The notes: generated from the sequence alone by a model not told the origin. DNA of 32,125 nt from JANXLS01 sp038227045 (GCA_038227045.1 JBBRQD010000065.1:1-32125), one strand, 5' to 3'; counted from the first letter of the stretch, positions 1-8,721 are shown. Translations and numbers: made by a program.

Positions 1-215
1 AGCGCGGCAAAAGGCTGGAGGAAATTAAATAAATCGGAGTTGTTGGCAGACGTGATCAAGCTTGTTCGTTTCGTGGATGGCATCAAGGAAAACGCCGCAT
101 GATTTCAACATCGCCATCCACATCATTTGACAATTGCTCCTGCGCAACCCGGCCACAATGTTGTAACCATCGATTTGGTAGTGCAGATTCGGAACGATGT
201 TTCGAATGCGTAATA
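1..215. other. Unassigned sequence at window edge
   Basis: No recognisable gene. An open frame of 109 codons on the minus strand (25-354) overlaps the IS630 remnant in another frame, and its product resembles nothing I know. This may be debris from the same insertion. Confidence 0.4.
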
Positions 216-499
216 TTATGTGCAGGTCCGTATCCCTTCGAACGCGACATTGATTTTCACGGAGCATGACAAATACCCGCAATGCTTGAAGTAGTTCGCG
301 CACCCAGTGTCGGGAAAGAAGCGATGAGTGCGCCGAGCCGGTTCCACAATCCATCCATCCATCGTTCGATCGCGATATTTACGCAGGAGCGCTTTGAGTT
401 TGAAGAAGACCTGCTCGATAGGATTGAGATCAGGGCTGTTCGGCGACAGGTAAAACAGCCTTGCTCCGGTGGCTTTGATCGCCTCACCAGTTCATTTTT
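216..499 (-). pseudogene. IS630-family transposase, C-terminal remnant with frameshift
   Basis: Reading the minus strand from about 499 gives TGEAIKATGARLFYLSPNS followed by PDLNPIEQVFFKLKALLRK, the C-terminal catalytic segment of IS630/Tc1-mariner DDE transposases. The E of NPIE is the last acidic residue of the triad. Near position 320 the frame shifts: one frame reads DGLWNRLGALIASF and the continuation CANYFKHCGY is in another, ending at TAA (216-218). The N-terminal two thirds, including the first two catalytic aspartates, are missing. The fragment therefore cannot encode an active transposase. It lies just downstream of the tRNA-Leu terminator. Family assignment is secure; the exact ends are not, and I found no terminal inverted repeats. 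Confidence 0.8.
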
Positions 500-511
500 G
501 TCAAGAAAAAA

Positions 512-540
512 CCCGCCGAAGGGCGGGTTCATTTTCATAG
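512..540 (-). terminator. Rho-independent terminator after tRNA-Leu
   Basis: On the minus strand an 8-bp perfect stem AACCCGCC/GGCGGGTT closes a CTTC loop and runs directly into TTTTTTC. It lies about 25 bases past the 3' end of the tRNA-Leu gene, in the same direction, so it most likely ends the tRNA transcript. Confidence 0.85.
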
Positions 541-564
541 GAATATTTGCCATTTAAGGCCTTA

Positions 565-646
565 TGCGGACGGAGGGAGTTGAACCCTCATACCTTTCGG
601 TACCAGATCCTAAGTCTGGCGCGTCTGCCAGTTCCGCCACGTCCGC
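565..646 (-). tRNA. tRNA-Leu (anticodon UAG)
   Basis: The minus strand folds as a class II tRNA. The 7-bp acceptor stem is GCGGACG with CGTCCGC. The anticodon arm is CCAGA-CTTAGGA-TCTGG, giving anticodon TAG. A long variable arm (TACCGAAAGGTA) and a T-arm with GGTTCAACTCC follow. The discriminator base is A, and CCA is not encoded (the genome continues TAAGG). Class II shape plus a UAG anticodon identifies a leucine tRNA reading CUN codons. The gene is followed by a strong terminator and then an IS630 remnant. Confidence 0.95.
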
Positions 647-676
647 AACTGCACACTCTTACTATGTCCGTAAATG

Positions 677-720
677 AAATCGACACAGAGATTGATTTTT
701 GTCAATGCCTGTGTCGATTT
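677..720. terminator. Hairpin downstream of the cytochrome gene, possible terminator
   Basis: A perfect 12-bp inverted repeat, AAATCGACACAG at 677-688 and CTGTGTCGATTT at 709-720, with an inner ATTGA/TCAAT pairing. It lies 30 bases past the TGA that closes the extended cytochrome frame (751-753) and upstream of the tRNA. The T-tract on the minus strand is short, so its use as an intrinsic terminator is only likely. Confidence 0.55.
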
Positions 721-750
721 GACTGCCTTTAAATTGTACCGCGCATGCCA

Positions 751-876
751 TCACTTTGCAGACTTTTTCAACTCCTCCAATTCCTGGCGTTTGGCGGCGT
801 TCTTCTCGAACTGGATCTTCTCCGTCAAGTCCTTGATTAGATCGTTCACTTTCGCCGCAGGCGCTGGCGTCTCGGC
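751..876 (-). pseudogene. In-frame continuation of the cytochrome coiled coil beyond the TAA stop
   Basis: After the TAA at 877-879 the same minus-strand frame stays open for 41 codons to TGA at 751-753. It begins AETPAPAAKVNDL and ends RQELEELKKSAK, with the same Lys/Glu/Leu/Ala-rich coiled-coil character and codon use as the tail before it, linked by a Pro-Ala spacer like the one before the stop (GGGTPVPTK). This looks like the original C-terminus, cut off by a recent nonsense change, by an assembly error, or read through at some level. There is no start codon or ribosome-binding site for it on its own. Confidence 0.75.
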
Positions 877-3800
877 TTATTTGGTCGGAACCGGCGTTCC
901 GCCCCCGGCCTTCAAATCTTCGAGTTCCTTTTTCAAGGTCTCCACTTCTTTTTCCAGCTTGCGCTTCTTGGCTCCTGCAGCGTCCTTGATGTCGTCTTCT
1001 TTATCCTTGATTTCCTTTGCAAGTTCTTTAATCCGCGGATTGGCTGCGCCACCCCCGGCCTTTTTCAGTTGCTCAAGTTCTTCCTTCTTCTTTTCGATAT
1101 CCTTTTCCAACTTCTTCTTCTTCGCGCCGGATGCATCCTTCGCATCCTCTTCCAAATCCTTGATTTCCTTTGCGAGTTCTTTGATTCGCGGATTGGCTGC
1201 ACCGCCGCCGGCTTTTTTCAACTGCTCGAGTTCTTCCTTCTTCTTTTCGATATCCTTTTCCAATTTCTTCTTCTTTGCGCCAGATGCATCCTTTGCATCC
1301 TCTTCCAAATCCTTGATCTCCTTCGCGAGTGCCTTGATCTTGGGATCTTCCTCGTCGCCGCCGCCGTTCTTGGCTTCTTCGTTGGCTGCGGCAAACAGGT
1401 CGTACAGTTCCTTCTGCTTGGCCAGACGCTTCGAATCGTCGCAGAGTTTGTCAATTTCTTCGCGCTTCTCTTTGATCTTCTTCTGTGAATCGTCGCTGAT
1501 CTTGTAGAACTGCTTGTCCGACTTGACCCCCGGTTCGTATTCCTTCTTGTCCGTCGTGACCATGAAGACCTTGCCGTCGATCTTGTACATCCGCTCCATT
1601 TCTTCTTTGTTGAACGGCCGCGAACCGACTCGATTGAATACGGATAGCTGGTTCCCACTTTCGTCGACGCCTCGATCGCGCTGCAAACCTTCCGAGATCA
1701 CCAGCGGCGTTCCCGGCAGTTTCCGGATTGCAATCAAGACGGGATTCGGGTGCGGTGCCCATCCGAAACTGTTCGGATCGGACTCGGGGCTGGTCAACTG
1801 CATGACTGCGAGTTTCCCGGTCGCATCCGCGGCATAGGCGAATAGCGATGTGTTGGTCATGCCGATTTTTACGTCGCGCACATCGCACAGCGCGCCATTC
1901 GCGTTGTACAACTGGTCCAGAACTGGATGCTCGGCCTTTTCGATGTCCACAATGCCGATGCCTTGCGTCCCGGCGGCGACATAAGCGTAGGTTCTGGAAA
2001 GATACACATTGCTCGCACACGTGAAGGGCACCAACGCGCCGTCCACCAACCGCGATTGCGCCGGGTCGGTCACGTCGACAACTTTCAGTCCGTCGGCGTC
2101 CACCACGAACGCGTAGCGGAATTGAATTCGAACGGCCTTCGGCTTGTTCAGCGGAATAACGCTGACCACTTTCAGCGTGTTCGGATCGGCCTTGCACGCT
2201 TCTTTTTGCAACGCGTCCACCGAAATCACTTTCGTGCCATCGGGGTTCAAGCGTTTTGCGGCTTCGATCAGTTCCACACCAATGCCCGAAATATCGATCA
2301 CAACCAAACCCGCGTCGCAGCACACATACAGGAAGTTGCCCGCGACCGTGGCGTTGACGGCGCCGTTCAGAATGCCGCCTGGATTGAACGTCATGTGGCG
2401 ATGGAGGAAGTTGTTTGTCGGATCGCCGTCAAGCAGCGTCCCTGCCATCACCGTAAAGAGACCTTCTTCGCAATCCGTGCAATACAGGAATGCGTAGACC
2501 AGACTAATGGGCTGCTCAAGATTTCTGGGATCGCGCGGCCGCAACGGGGGCTGGCGCGTCGGATCGACGCCGAGCACCGTCGGCGACACAACGGACGTGC
2601 AGTTCTTGCTCTTCACGTAGAAGCGCTGGCCCAAGGGGCTGACCGGCGCCGTCGTGATCTTTTCGCTGAAGTCTTTGTTGTCGATGTTGGCGACGTCGTA
2701 CACCGTCATGCCACCCGTGCCCCGCGCGGCGTACAGATACTCGCCTCGCAGTTGGACACCGAGCACGGTCCCAGTATGGTGGTCGCCTTCTTCCAACTCG
2801 CAGTTGTGCTTCTTGTGCTTTTCGTATTCCTCCGGATAGGCATCGCGATGCAAGGTGCTGCCGATCACCGCCTGAGGTTCTTCGCGTTCGGTGACGACTG
2901 TTGCGCTCAACCCGCCGCTGCCGTTGGCTGTGTACACGTAACGGAACATGAAGTTCGTCTGGTTGGTGCCCTGCATCAACAGTTGGGCCATCTGGGCATT
3001 GTTATCGCCGTTCTTTGAAATGTGACAATCGACGCAGTTCTTCGTTTCCTTCGCACGAACCGAATGCGGGAAATGAGGGCTGAATGCCGTGCCGGCGAAG
3101 CCTTCGGCAGAGATCGTCTGCTGCTGGCTGTAGATCCAATCGCGCTGGGCGTTTTGAGATGCCACCATCACGGCGCACGTCGACCGCACCGGCGTGACTT
3201 TGTTTCCCTTGACCTTGCCGTCGATTCCCAGCATGAACACGTCTTCGCGCAGCGTTTGGAAATTGTACTGCGTCCAATTGCGGCTCTTCTGGCCTTCGTA
3301 ATGATTATTGAAGCGCGCCTGATTGGCCTTCATCGGAAGATGACAACCGAAACACGAGGCCACCCATGACGTGTGGCACGTGTAGCAGTCCATTTTGTCA
3401 TCTTGATGCGCCAGTTTGCTGTTATCCTTAACGTCCAAAACGGTTCCCCACGTCTTGGCGTCACGCTGCATGGTCTTGGCGCGAGCCGACGCTTCGTTGT
3501 AGTCCGGGTGTCCAATCGTCACCGTATCTTTGACCTGCTTGACGATCCATTCTTTGTCTTTGTAAATCGCCGAATGCTGAATGATCATCCCGTCGCGTAC
3601 CGTGAAGCGGTCGGATTTGATGCCTTCCGGAATGACCGTTTGGGAGTTGCCGCTGTTGAGCTTTGTTCCACCCAGCGGATTCTTGTCTGTTTTCCACGGC
3701 GCGGCGTTGCCCGTTGTTCTCAGTTCAATCTTGTCGTCCTTCACAAAGCGTTCATCGGCGCGCTGGCGAATTGAACCGTGGCAATCCTGACAGGTGATTT

Positions 3801-5748
3801 CGACCGCGTTGCGAACCTCGCCATACAGTTTTCCGTCGCCGTGATTGTCCTGGCTAAAGTGACAATCGATGCAATGCATGCCCTTTTCCTGATGAATATC
3901 CTGCATGTGCACGGCCGAACCGGGAACGGGCTCGCCGTTGCAGCCTTTGTTGAATACCGCCGCGGAATCCCACTTCACCACATCGTTGTTCCTGTCCAGC
4001 AGATTGCCCTTTTTATCGCGCTTGTATACGTTGCGGTAAATCCAGCCGTGGCCGTTGTAGTCGGCGAACTGGACCAGCTTGAATTCGCTGTTTCGGTCGG
4101 CGACACTTTCCAGGAAGTCCACATCGCCCCATTTGCCTCGGAGTGCTGCGCCTTCCGGGTTTCGCGATTTGATTTTGTACAGATCACGTTCCGTCTTCTT
4201 CGGCTGGCAGGGCGGGTACATCTTCGAGCCTTCGGTTTCGTTGTCCCACCACAAATTGCCGTAGTACGTCATGGTCACCGTCGTACCGGGGTGCATGTGG
4301 CACACAATGCACTGGCTTGACGGAATCGACCGGGTAAACACGTGGCTGATCGGGTGGCCGTTTTCCTTGCCCACGACCTCGCGCATGGCTTCGTCTTTGG
4401 TGAACGTCTGGCCGTCTTTTCCGTATTTCGCGAACGATCCGGAATGCGCGGGGTCGCGATCGTTGGCGTAGACCGTGTGACACGCGGTGCAGCCGGATGA
4501 GCGATAGTCGCCGGCCTGATCGTTGGTGCCCAAGTGCCAAAGAGTCGGATCCATCAAGCGAGTCTTCTGCAAACCGAGGAACACCGGATCGGTCGCCAAT
4601 TCCGTGCCGATACCGCGGGTGCTCAATTTCATTTCAGGCCGGCCCGGATCGCTCTCTTTATTGGGCAATGCCGTCTCGGGTTTGCTCTTTCCGCCGCGTT
4701 CAAACGCGCGCAGAATGTTACCGGGCTGAGAAATATTGTAGCGCAGCAGGGGATCTAGGAATTCCAGCACGCCGCGTTGTTCCCATTCCGGCTTCCAGCC
4801 CTTCGTGATCAAGCGCGCGGGCTGCCCGTCGTATGTATACGCTTCACCGTAGCGCGCGACTTTCTGGTTGCTTGCACCATTGTTGTACAATGCGGCGTTC
4901 CACAGCATCGCGCCGTGCGCCATCATGCTGTGAGCTGAATTTTCGGCGTATCCGATGTGGCACTTGCCGCAGGCGTATTTGGCGACGCGCAAATCGCCGG
5001 GATTGACGAACCGCACGAACTCCGGCGATTCCATTTCCCATGCGGAACCCGATCGGCGCGGATTCGCCGCCGATTCGTGGTGTTCGCCGTGAAACGCGCC
5101 AATGTTGCCGCCGCCTTCGTGGCGTTCTTCCGATGACGCTCCGCCTTCAACGACTTCCGCCGCGGGCTCCTTTTCCTTCTCTTTTTCTTTATCCTTTGGG
5201 GTCTCGTCAGGCTGGCCCGGTCGCGCCGTCACGTTTAATGGGGTGCCGTCTTTTTTAGCGGTTTCGGGTCCGTCGGCTCCGATAAATTCGACGACCACTT
5301 TTCCATCGTCGCTCTTGACCGTCGCAGACACCTTCTTAATTGGGACTTGGCCGGGAAGTTTCAACGTGGGACGCTTTGGCGTTTCGCTCGGGTGCTGCGA
5401 ATACCAATGGCCGCGGGGTTGAACGTGTGCCAGTTCCTTGATCGTGCAATTGGCGTTGCCGCCGTGACAATCGGTGCAGCCAATCGTGCGTTTCGGTTCG
5501 TGCATCGAGGGATTTTCGATCCCCTTGTGACATGTCATGCAGCCTTCCGACTTGGACTTGACCTCTGCATCGTCCTTCGAAATTCCATAGGGCATCCGGG
5601 GCTCGGCGACGAGCGTGCCCGGCGGATCGTAGAACTCGTCCGTGGTCGGATGTGCTTTACCTAACTCCTCCGGTTTGCAGGCCGAAAGCAGCACCAGCAG
5701 CACCGTCAAGAAGCTGGCCGGCAAAATGTATTTAATGACTGACTTCAT
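877..5748 (-). CDS. Ten-haem c-type cytochrome lipoprotein with LVIVD propeller and repeated coiled-coil tail
   Basis: A 1623-residue exported lipoprotein. I start at 5748, not at the longer frame from 5820, because GAGGAA lies 6 bases upstream and MKSVIKYILPASF then leads into a lipobox LLSAC (Cys24). Ten CXXCH haem-binding motifs begin at residues 70, 91, 260, 420, 480, 626, 653, 788, 799 and 905. Residues about 980-1330 hold five or so LVIVD-type beta-propeller blades (GGMTVYDVAN, GLVVIDISG, GLKVVDVTD, GIGIVDIE). From about 1415 to the end the chain is charged coiled coil, finishing in three 51-residue repeats. A beta-barrel gene lies 143 bases upstream on the same strand, so an operon is likely. 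Known families with this build suggest electron transfer at the cell surface; the specific partner and acceptor are inference. In-frame coding continues past the TAA stop (separate entry). Confidence 0.9.
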   Translation of the reverse strand: MKSVIKYILPASFLTVLLVLLSACKPEELGKAHPTTDEFYDPPGTLVAEPRMPYGISKDDAEVKSKSEGCMTCHKGIENPSMHEPKRTIGCTDCHGGNANCTIKELAHVQPRGHWYSQHPSETPKRPTLKLPGQVPIKKVSATVKSDDGKVVVEFIGADGPETAKKDGTPLNVTARPGQPDETPKDKEKEKEKEPAAEVVEGGASSEERHEGGGNIGAFHGEHHESAANPRRSGSAWEMESPEFVRFVNPGDLRVAKYACGKCHIGYAENSAHSMMAHGAMLWNAALYNNGASNQKVARYGEAYTYDGQPARLITKGWKPEWEQRGVLEFLDPLLRYNISQPGNILRAFERGGKSKPETALPNKESDPGRPEMKLSTRGIGTELATDPVFLGLQKTRLMDPTLWHLGTNDQAGDYRSSGCTACHTVYANDRDPAHSGSFAKYGKDGQTFTKDEAMREVVGKENGHPISHVFTRSIPSSQCIVCHMHPGTTVTMTYYGNLWWDNETEGSKMYPPCQPKKTERDLYKIKSRNPEGAALRGKWGDVDFLESVADRNSEFKLVQFADYNGHGWIYRNVYKRDKKGNLLDRNNDVVKWDSAAVFNKGCNGEPVPGSAVHMQDIHQEKGMHCIDCHFSQDNHGDGKLYGEVRNAVEITCQDCHGSIRQRADERFVKDDKIELRTTGNAAPWKTDKNPLGGTKLNSGNSQTVIPEGIKSDRFTVRDGMIIQHSAIYKDKEWIVKQVKDTVTIGHPDYNEASARAKTMQRDAKTWGTVLDVKDNSKLAHQDDKMDCYTCHTSWVASCFGCHLPMKANQARFNNHYEGQKSRNWTQYNFQTLREDVFMLGIDGKVKGNKVTPVRSTCAVMVASQNAQRDWIYSQQQTISAEGFAGTAFSPHFPHSVRAKETKNCVDCHISKNGDNNAQMAQLLMQGTNQTNFMFRYVYTANGSGGLSATVVTEREEPQAVIGSTLHRDAYPEEYEKHKKHNCELEEGDHHTGTVLGVQLRGEYLYAARGTGGMTVYDVANIDNKDFSEKITTAPVSPLGQRFYVKSKNCTSVVSPTVLGVDPTRQPPLRPRDPRNLEQPISLVYAFLYCTDCEEGLFTVMAGTLLDGDPTNNFLHRHMTFNPGGILNGAVNATVAGNFLYVCCDAGLVVIDISGIGVELIEAAKRLNPDGTKVISVDALQKEACKADPNTLKVVSVIPLNKPKAVRIQFRYAFVVDADGLKVVDVTDPAQSRLVDGALVPFTCASNVYLSRTYAYVAAGTQGIGIVDIEKAEHPVLDQLYNANGALCDVRDVKIGMTNTSLFAYAADATGKLAVMQLTSPESDPNSFGWAPHPNPVLIAIRKLPGTPLVISEGLQRDRGVDESGNQLSVFNRVGSRPFNKEEMERMYKIDGKVFMVTTDKKEYEPGVKSDKQFYKISDDSQKKIKEKREEIDKLCDDSKRLAKQKELYDLFAAANEEAKNGGGDEEDPKIKALAKEIKDLEEDAKDASGAKKKKLEKDIEKKKEELEQLKKAGGGAANPRIKELAKEIKDLEEDAKDASGAKKKKLEKDIEKKKEELEQLKKAGGGAANPRIKELAKEIKDKEDDIKDAAGAKKRKLEKEVETLKKELEDLKAGGGTPVPTK
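880..1338 (-). repeat. Three tandem 153-bp repeats in the cytochrome tail
   Basis: Units at 1338-1186, 1185-1033 and 1032-880 each encode 51 residues starting IK(A/E)LAKEIKD, with a central GAKKKKLEK core and an AGGG spacer. Units 1 and 2 are nearly identical at the protein level. Unit 3 has diverged (EDDIKDAAGAKKRKLEK). The array ends exactly at the TAA stop. Repeat number could vary between strains by slippage. Confidence 0.9.
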
Positions 5749-5891
5749 CCGCATTTCCTCAGCAGCAGGCACTCTTGATTTAAACCGCCTACGTCGTTGA
5801 GCACTTTCTAAGCGTCTCAATCAATGCACCCAAAAACGACCACCGCACGTAAAAAACAAACAGCTTGCCCGAGCGACTCGGCTTTAAGCCT

Positions 5892-8039
5892 TTAGTATCT
5901 TAACGTAATGCCCATGAATCCCGCATACAGAGTCTTGGGCGAATAAATTTGTGAGAATCCTTTTTGCGGCGTCAATCCGGAGACGCCGGCGTTGATGATC
6001 ACCTGATTGTTCAGCCAGGGACGGTAAATCATTCCCATTGAATAATCAAAGCCGATGTTGCGGCTGATGTTGTTCTGATGCAACAGTTCTTCGATGGACG
6101 ACGTGTTGTCGAATTGAAGGTAGTTCACATTCAGGACCGCCTTCAAATTCTGTGTCAGTTCGGCGTCGTATCCAAGGTTCAGGAGGCGCACTCCGGGATT
6201 GACGAAGTTTCGCTGGCCCTCGCCTTTGCTGGTGTTGAGGCTAGGGAGCAACGAATTGCGCTGCTTCAAAGCGGTCAACGCATTGCCGGCTCCAAATCCA
6301 CCCTGCCGGACCCAGAAGCTGAACTGTCCGCCCGCGAAATTGGGATCGTCGAAAATCGAATCGAATCCGCCCGCTTTGTGATCGAATGTATTGTGATCGC
6401 CCGACGCGTAGAAGGTCGAAGCCCGGAAACGCATCCAATCCATGTCATAGGAATATTCGGACGCATACATGTTGGCGTTAATGCTCAGGCGCTTGCCCGC
6501 CAAATTATTGTCCGTGTCGGTTCCAAACGCGTGGTAAAACTGCTGCGTGACGTTAAAGCGGCCGGAGTGCCCGTCTGCTCCCATTCCCACGTAATACACT
6601 TTGTTCGCGTGCGTGTGCAGATTGCCGATGGGAGCCGGGCGGACAACGACGCCGTTTGAATTGTACTGCCGGCTGCTTTCTTCGTCGTTGAACGCAAAGT
6701 TTCCAATGATGTTGTAACCCTTCCAGAACGTGTCCTGGCGGATCAGGTTAGCCAGCACCACATGCTGATCCTTGAAATCGAACGAATTCAAACCGGAATT
6801 GGTGTCCTTGTCCAGCATCTCGAAATAAGCCAAATTATATTGCAGACGGTTGCTTTCCAGGATGCCGAACGTGCGCGTTCCGAGATTGTTGTCGGCGAAG
6901 AGGAAACCACGGAAATCTTCATTGAAGAACTGCACGCCGGTTCGGTTTGCGATGAAATCGTAATTCGGCGACAGATCGGCGAAATGGTACTCGCCGAAGA
7001 ACTCGTTGAACGTGACTTGGTGATCTAGACGGTCGGCGCCTTTTCGCGGATCGATATTGACTGCGAAGTTTTCCTGAACGCTGGCATAATTCACGTTAAA
7101 AATGGGTGTCACGTGCACTTCCCACTCGCGCGGCTTGAAATCCGTCTCGCCCTTGAACAATTCCAGCGAAATCTCAAAATTCTGCTGATAGATGAATTGG
7201 TCGGGACGTCCAAAGAAATTGAAACTGCCTGGGCGCTGAGCGCTGACGCCGCCCGCCGTCGGATTCGCGTGACCTTCGACCAGCGAATCGGACGTAAAGG
7301 TTGCGTTCATGAAAATCGACTGTCCCATGATGGGGTAGTCGCCTTTGATGATATTCTGACTGTATGGATTCCAGAGATTCCCTTTTACGTGCCGCGAATC
7401 CTTGGGAATTCCGATGCGCCAGCGATCGGGAATGCCGATCATGTCGTTGTCAATCAGCATCTCGTGGCGCACTTTATTTTTCTTCCAGCCGCTGAACCCT
7501 TCGATCGTCGGCGGAGCATAGACGGACTCGAGGTCTTCATCGTCGCATTCACCGCGATTCGATTTCGCGTATGCGCCAGACTGCGCCACGGTCGTAGTAG
7601 TTGTGGCCACCGGCTTATCCTTGTCGGCGGCGGGCGTCGCAGGCTTATCTTTTTCGTCGCCGGGCGTGGCAAGCGGGGCTGGATTTGCGGCTGGAACAGG
7701 ATCAAGCGCGACAGCGGCACTTTTTTCGGAGCGCAGCGGCGAAACCATGACGGGCGGACGATGACTCATGAATTTCATCAACTTCGGTGCACACAACTCA
7801 CCTTCTTTAGCCGTCTTTTTGGCCGGCAACTCGATGACAATCTCATCGGGCATAATAATGTCCGGGAGATGCGATCCGCTCACTGCAATGGGAACTTCCG
7901 AGGAGCTCTTCTGAGCGCCCTTGGTGGGAACGGCGGTCGGTGCGGGCTTATCCGGCGTGCCGCTTTCCGCAGCACCACAAAGTCCTGCGACTCCTATTAA
8001 GGAGAGTACAACCGCAAGTAAACAACGGCCTCGGAGCAT
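5892..8039 (-). CDS. Outer-membrane beta-barrel protein (putative porin) upstream of the cytochrome
   Basis: A 715-residue protein with a Sec signal peptide (LLAVVLSLIGVAGLCGA, cleavage near residue 23). A Pro/Ala/Lys/Thr-rich, probably disordered segment runs to about residue 160. The rest is rich in alternating aromatic and polar residues, Asn/Asp/Gly turns and short beta-like stretches, and ends in GFMGITLRY with a terminal aromatic residue, as in outer-membrane barrels recognised by BAM. AAGGG lies 7 bases before the ATG. There is no CXXCH. The cytochrome gene follows 143 bases downstream. By analogy with porin-cytochrome conduits it could house or anchor the cytochrome, but I cannot assign a named porin family by reading. 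Carbohydrate or general porin is an alternative. Confidence 0.75.
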   Translation of the reverse strand: MLRGRCLLAVVLSLIGVAGLCGAAESGTPDKPAPTAVPTKGAQKSSSEVPIAVSGSHLPDIIMPDEIVIELPAKKTAKEGELCAPKLMKFMSHRPPVMVSPLRSEKSAAVALDPVPAANPAPLATPGDEKDKPATPAADKDKPVATTTTTVAQSGAYAKSNRGECDDEDLESVYAPPTIEGFSGWKKNKVRHEMLIDNDMIGIPDRWRIGIPKDSRHVKGNLWNPYSQNIIKGDYPIMGQSIFMNATFTSDSLVEGHANPTAGGVSAQRPGSFNFFGRPDQFIYQQNFEISLELFKGETDFKPREWEVHVTPIFNVNYASVQENFAVNIDPRKGADRLDHQVTFNEFFGEYHFADLSPNYDFIANRTGVQFFNEDFRGFLFADNNLGTRTFGILESNRLQYNLAYFEMLDKDTNSGLNSFDFKDQHVVLANLIRQDTFWKGYNIIGNFAFNDEESSRQYNSNGVVVRPAPIGNLHTHANKVYYVGMGADGHSGRFNVTQQFYHAFGTDTDNNLAGKRLSINANMYASEYSYDMDWMRFRASTFYASGDHNTFDHKAGGFDSIFDDPNFAGGQFSFWVRQGGFGAGNALTALKQRNSLLPSLNTSKGEGQRNFVNPGVRLLNLGYDAELTQNLKAVLNVNYLQFDNTSSIEELLHQNNISRNIGFDYSMGMIYRPWLNNQVIINAGVSGLTPQKGFSQIYSPKTLYAGFMGITLRY

Positions 8040-8721
8040 AGTAAACCCTTGCCGACTGCAAAAGCTGCCAAAAAACGATTCGTGTCTCTGTTTTACATAA
8101 CACCATTATTCCCATAGCGTTATGTAGTCCATCCGCGCAGAATGAATTCGTGAAACACTTCGCCAAGTCACGATAAAACCAAGGCGATTCGTTTCGTTTT
8201 CACAGATTCTTTGAACGATGGACCCCCATGTCGTATCACGCGAGTAGAATTAGTCAACGAATAATGTAAAATTTCAGGCAAATTAACGCGGGCAAGAACG
8301 TCTGTTTGAAATGCGAAATTCGCACCCGAGCGGATGGACTCTCGCAAATCTCAAATCACGCGCGGCGTCCCACCGCGATTTCCAGCTTTACTCCTTTATG
8401 AAAGAATCGATACGTTCGCTGCTATCTTATTTAAAGACGGCTTGGCGGAAATAATCGCGCGTTGCTTTGCGGTTGTGGCTCTTTGGTTTCGGATGCGGTC
8501 TTCGAATTTTGTCGGATGAATTAAAGATTGCGGATGAGCAGACGTCTTTCCGACTGCTTCCCAAATTGCGATCCGCGACTAAACGGTTTTGGCCGCGAAT
8601 CAAATAATTATGGAGACGCGCCGGAAATATGTTGAATCTGCCGAAAGGCTTGATAAATCGGTGGCTCTTAATGTTTGTAAAAGTGGAAATGCGGATCACT
8701 CTTTTTGCATTGGACTCTGAC
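8040..8721. other. Divergent intergenic region, about 680 bp, no gene seen
   Basis: This separates the minus-strand porin operon from the plus-strand DksA-like gene and must hold both promoters. It is AT-richer than its surroundings. The only structure I can point to is the inverted repeat at 8094-8126. Short open frames on both strands (for example 8334-8519 and 8427-8780) have no recognisable product. Confidence 0.6.
8094..8126. promoter_or_regulatory. Inverted repeat upstream of the porin-cytochrome operon
   Basis: A perfect 8-bp inverted repeat, TACATAAC and GTTATGTA, with a 17-base spacer, ending 55 bases before the porin start codon. Position and spacing suit a dimeric regulator site or a promoter-overlapping element. 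No regulator family can be named. Confidence 0.35.

Noticed and set aside
547..732. 61-codon plus-strand frame
   Set aside because: It runs across the tRNA-Leu gene on the opposite strand and cannot be a protein gene.
880..1338. CRISPR-like array
   Set aside because: The 153-bp repeats are contiguous without spacers and lie in frame within a coding region.
674..1507. 277-codon plus-strand frame, Ser/Phe-rich
   Set aside because: It is the complement of the Lys/Glu-rich coiled-coil repeats, and the repetitive Ser/Phe product follows from that.
2467..2481. CTDCE as an eleventh haem motif in the cytochrome
   Set aside because: The last residue is Glu, not His, and it lies inside the propeller. 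It may be a disulfide or metal site but is not a standard haem c motif.
1927..3018. 363-codon plus-strand frame
   Set aside because: Antisense to the propeller and late haem region of the cytochrome, with no domain.
5749..5820. Upstream start for the cytochrome at 5820
   Set aside because: The extra 24 residues are Arg-rich and would bury the lipoprotein signal. GAGGAA is correctly spaced for ATG 5748.
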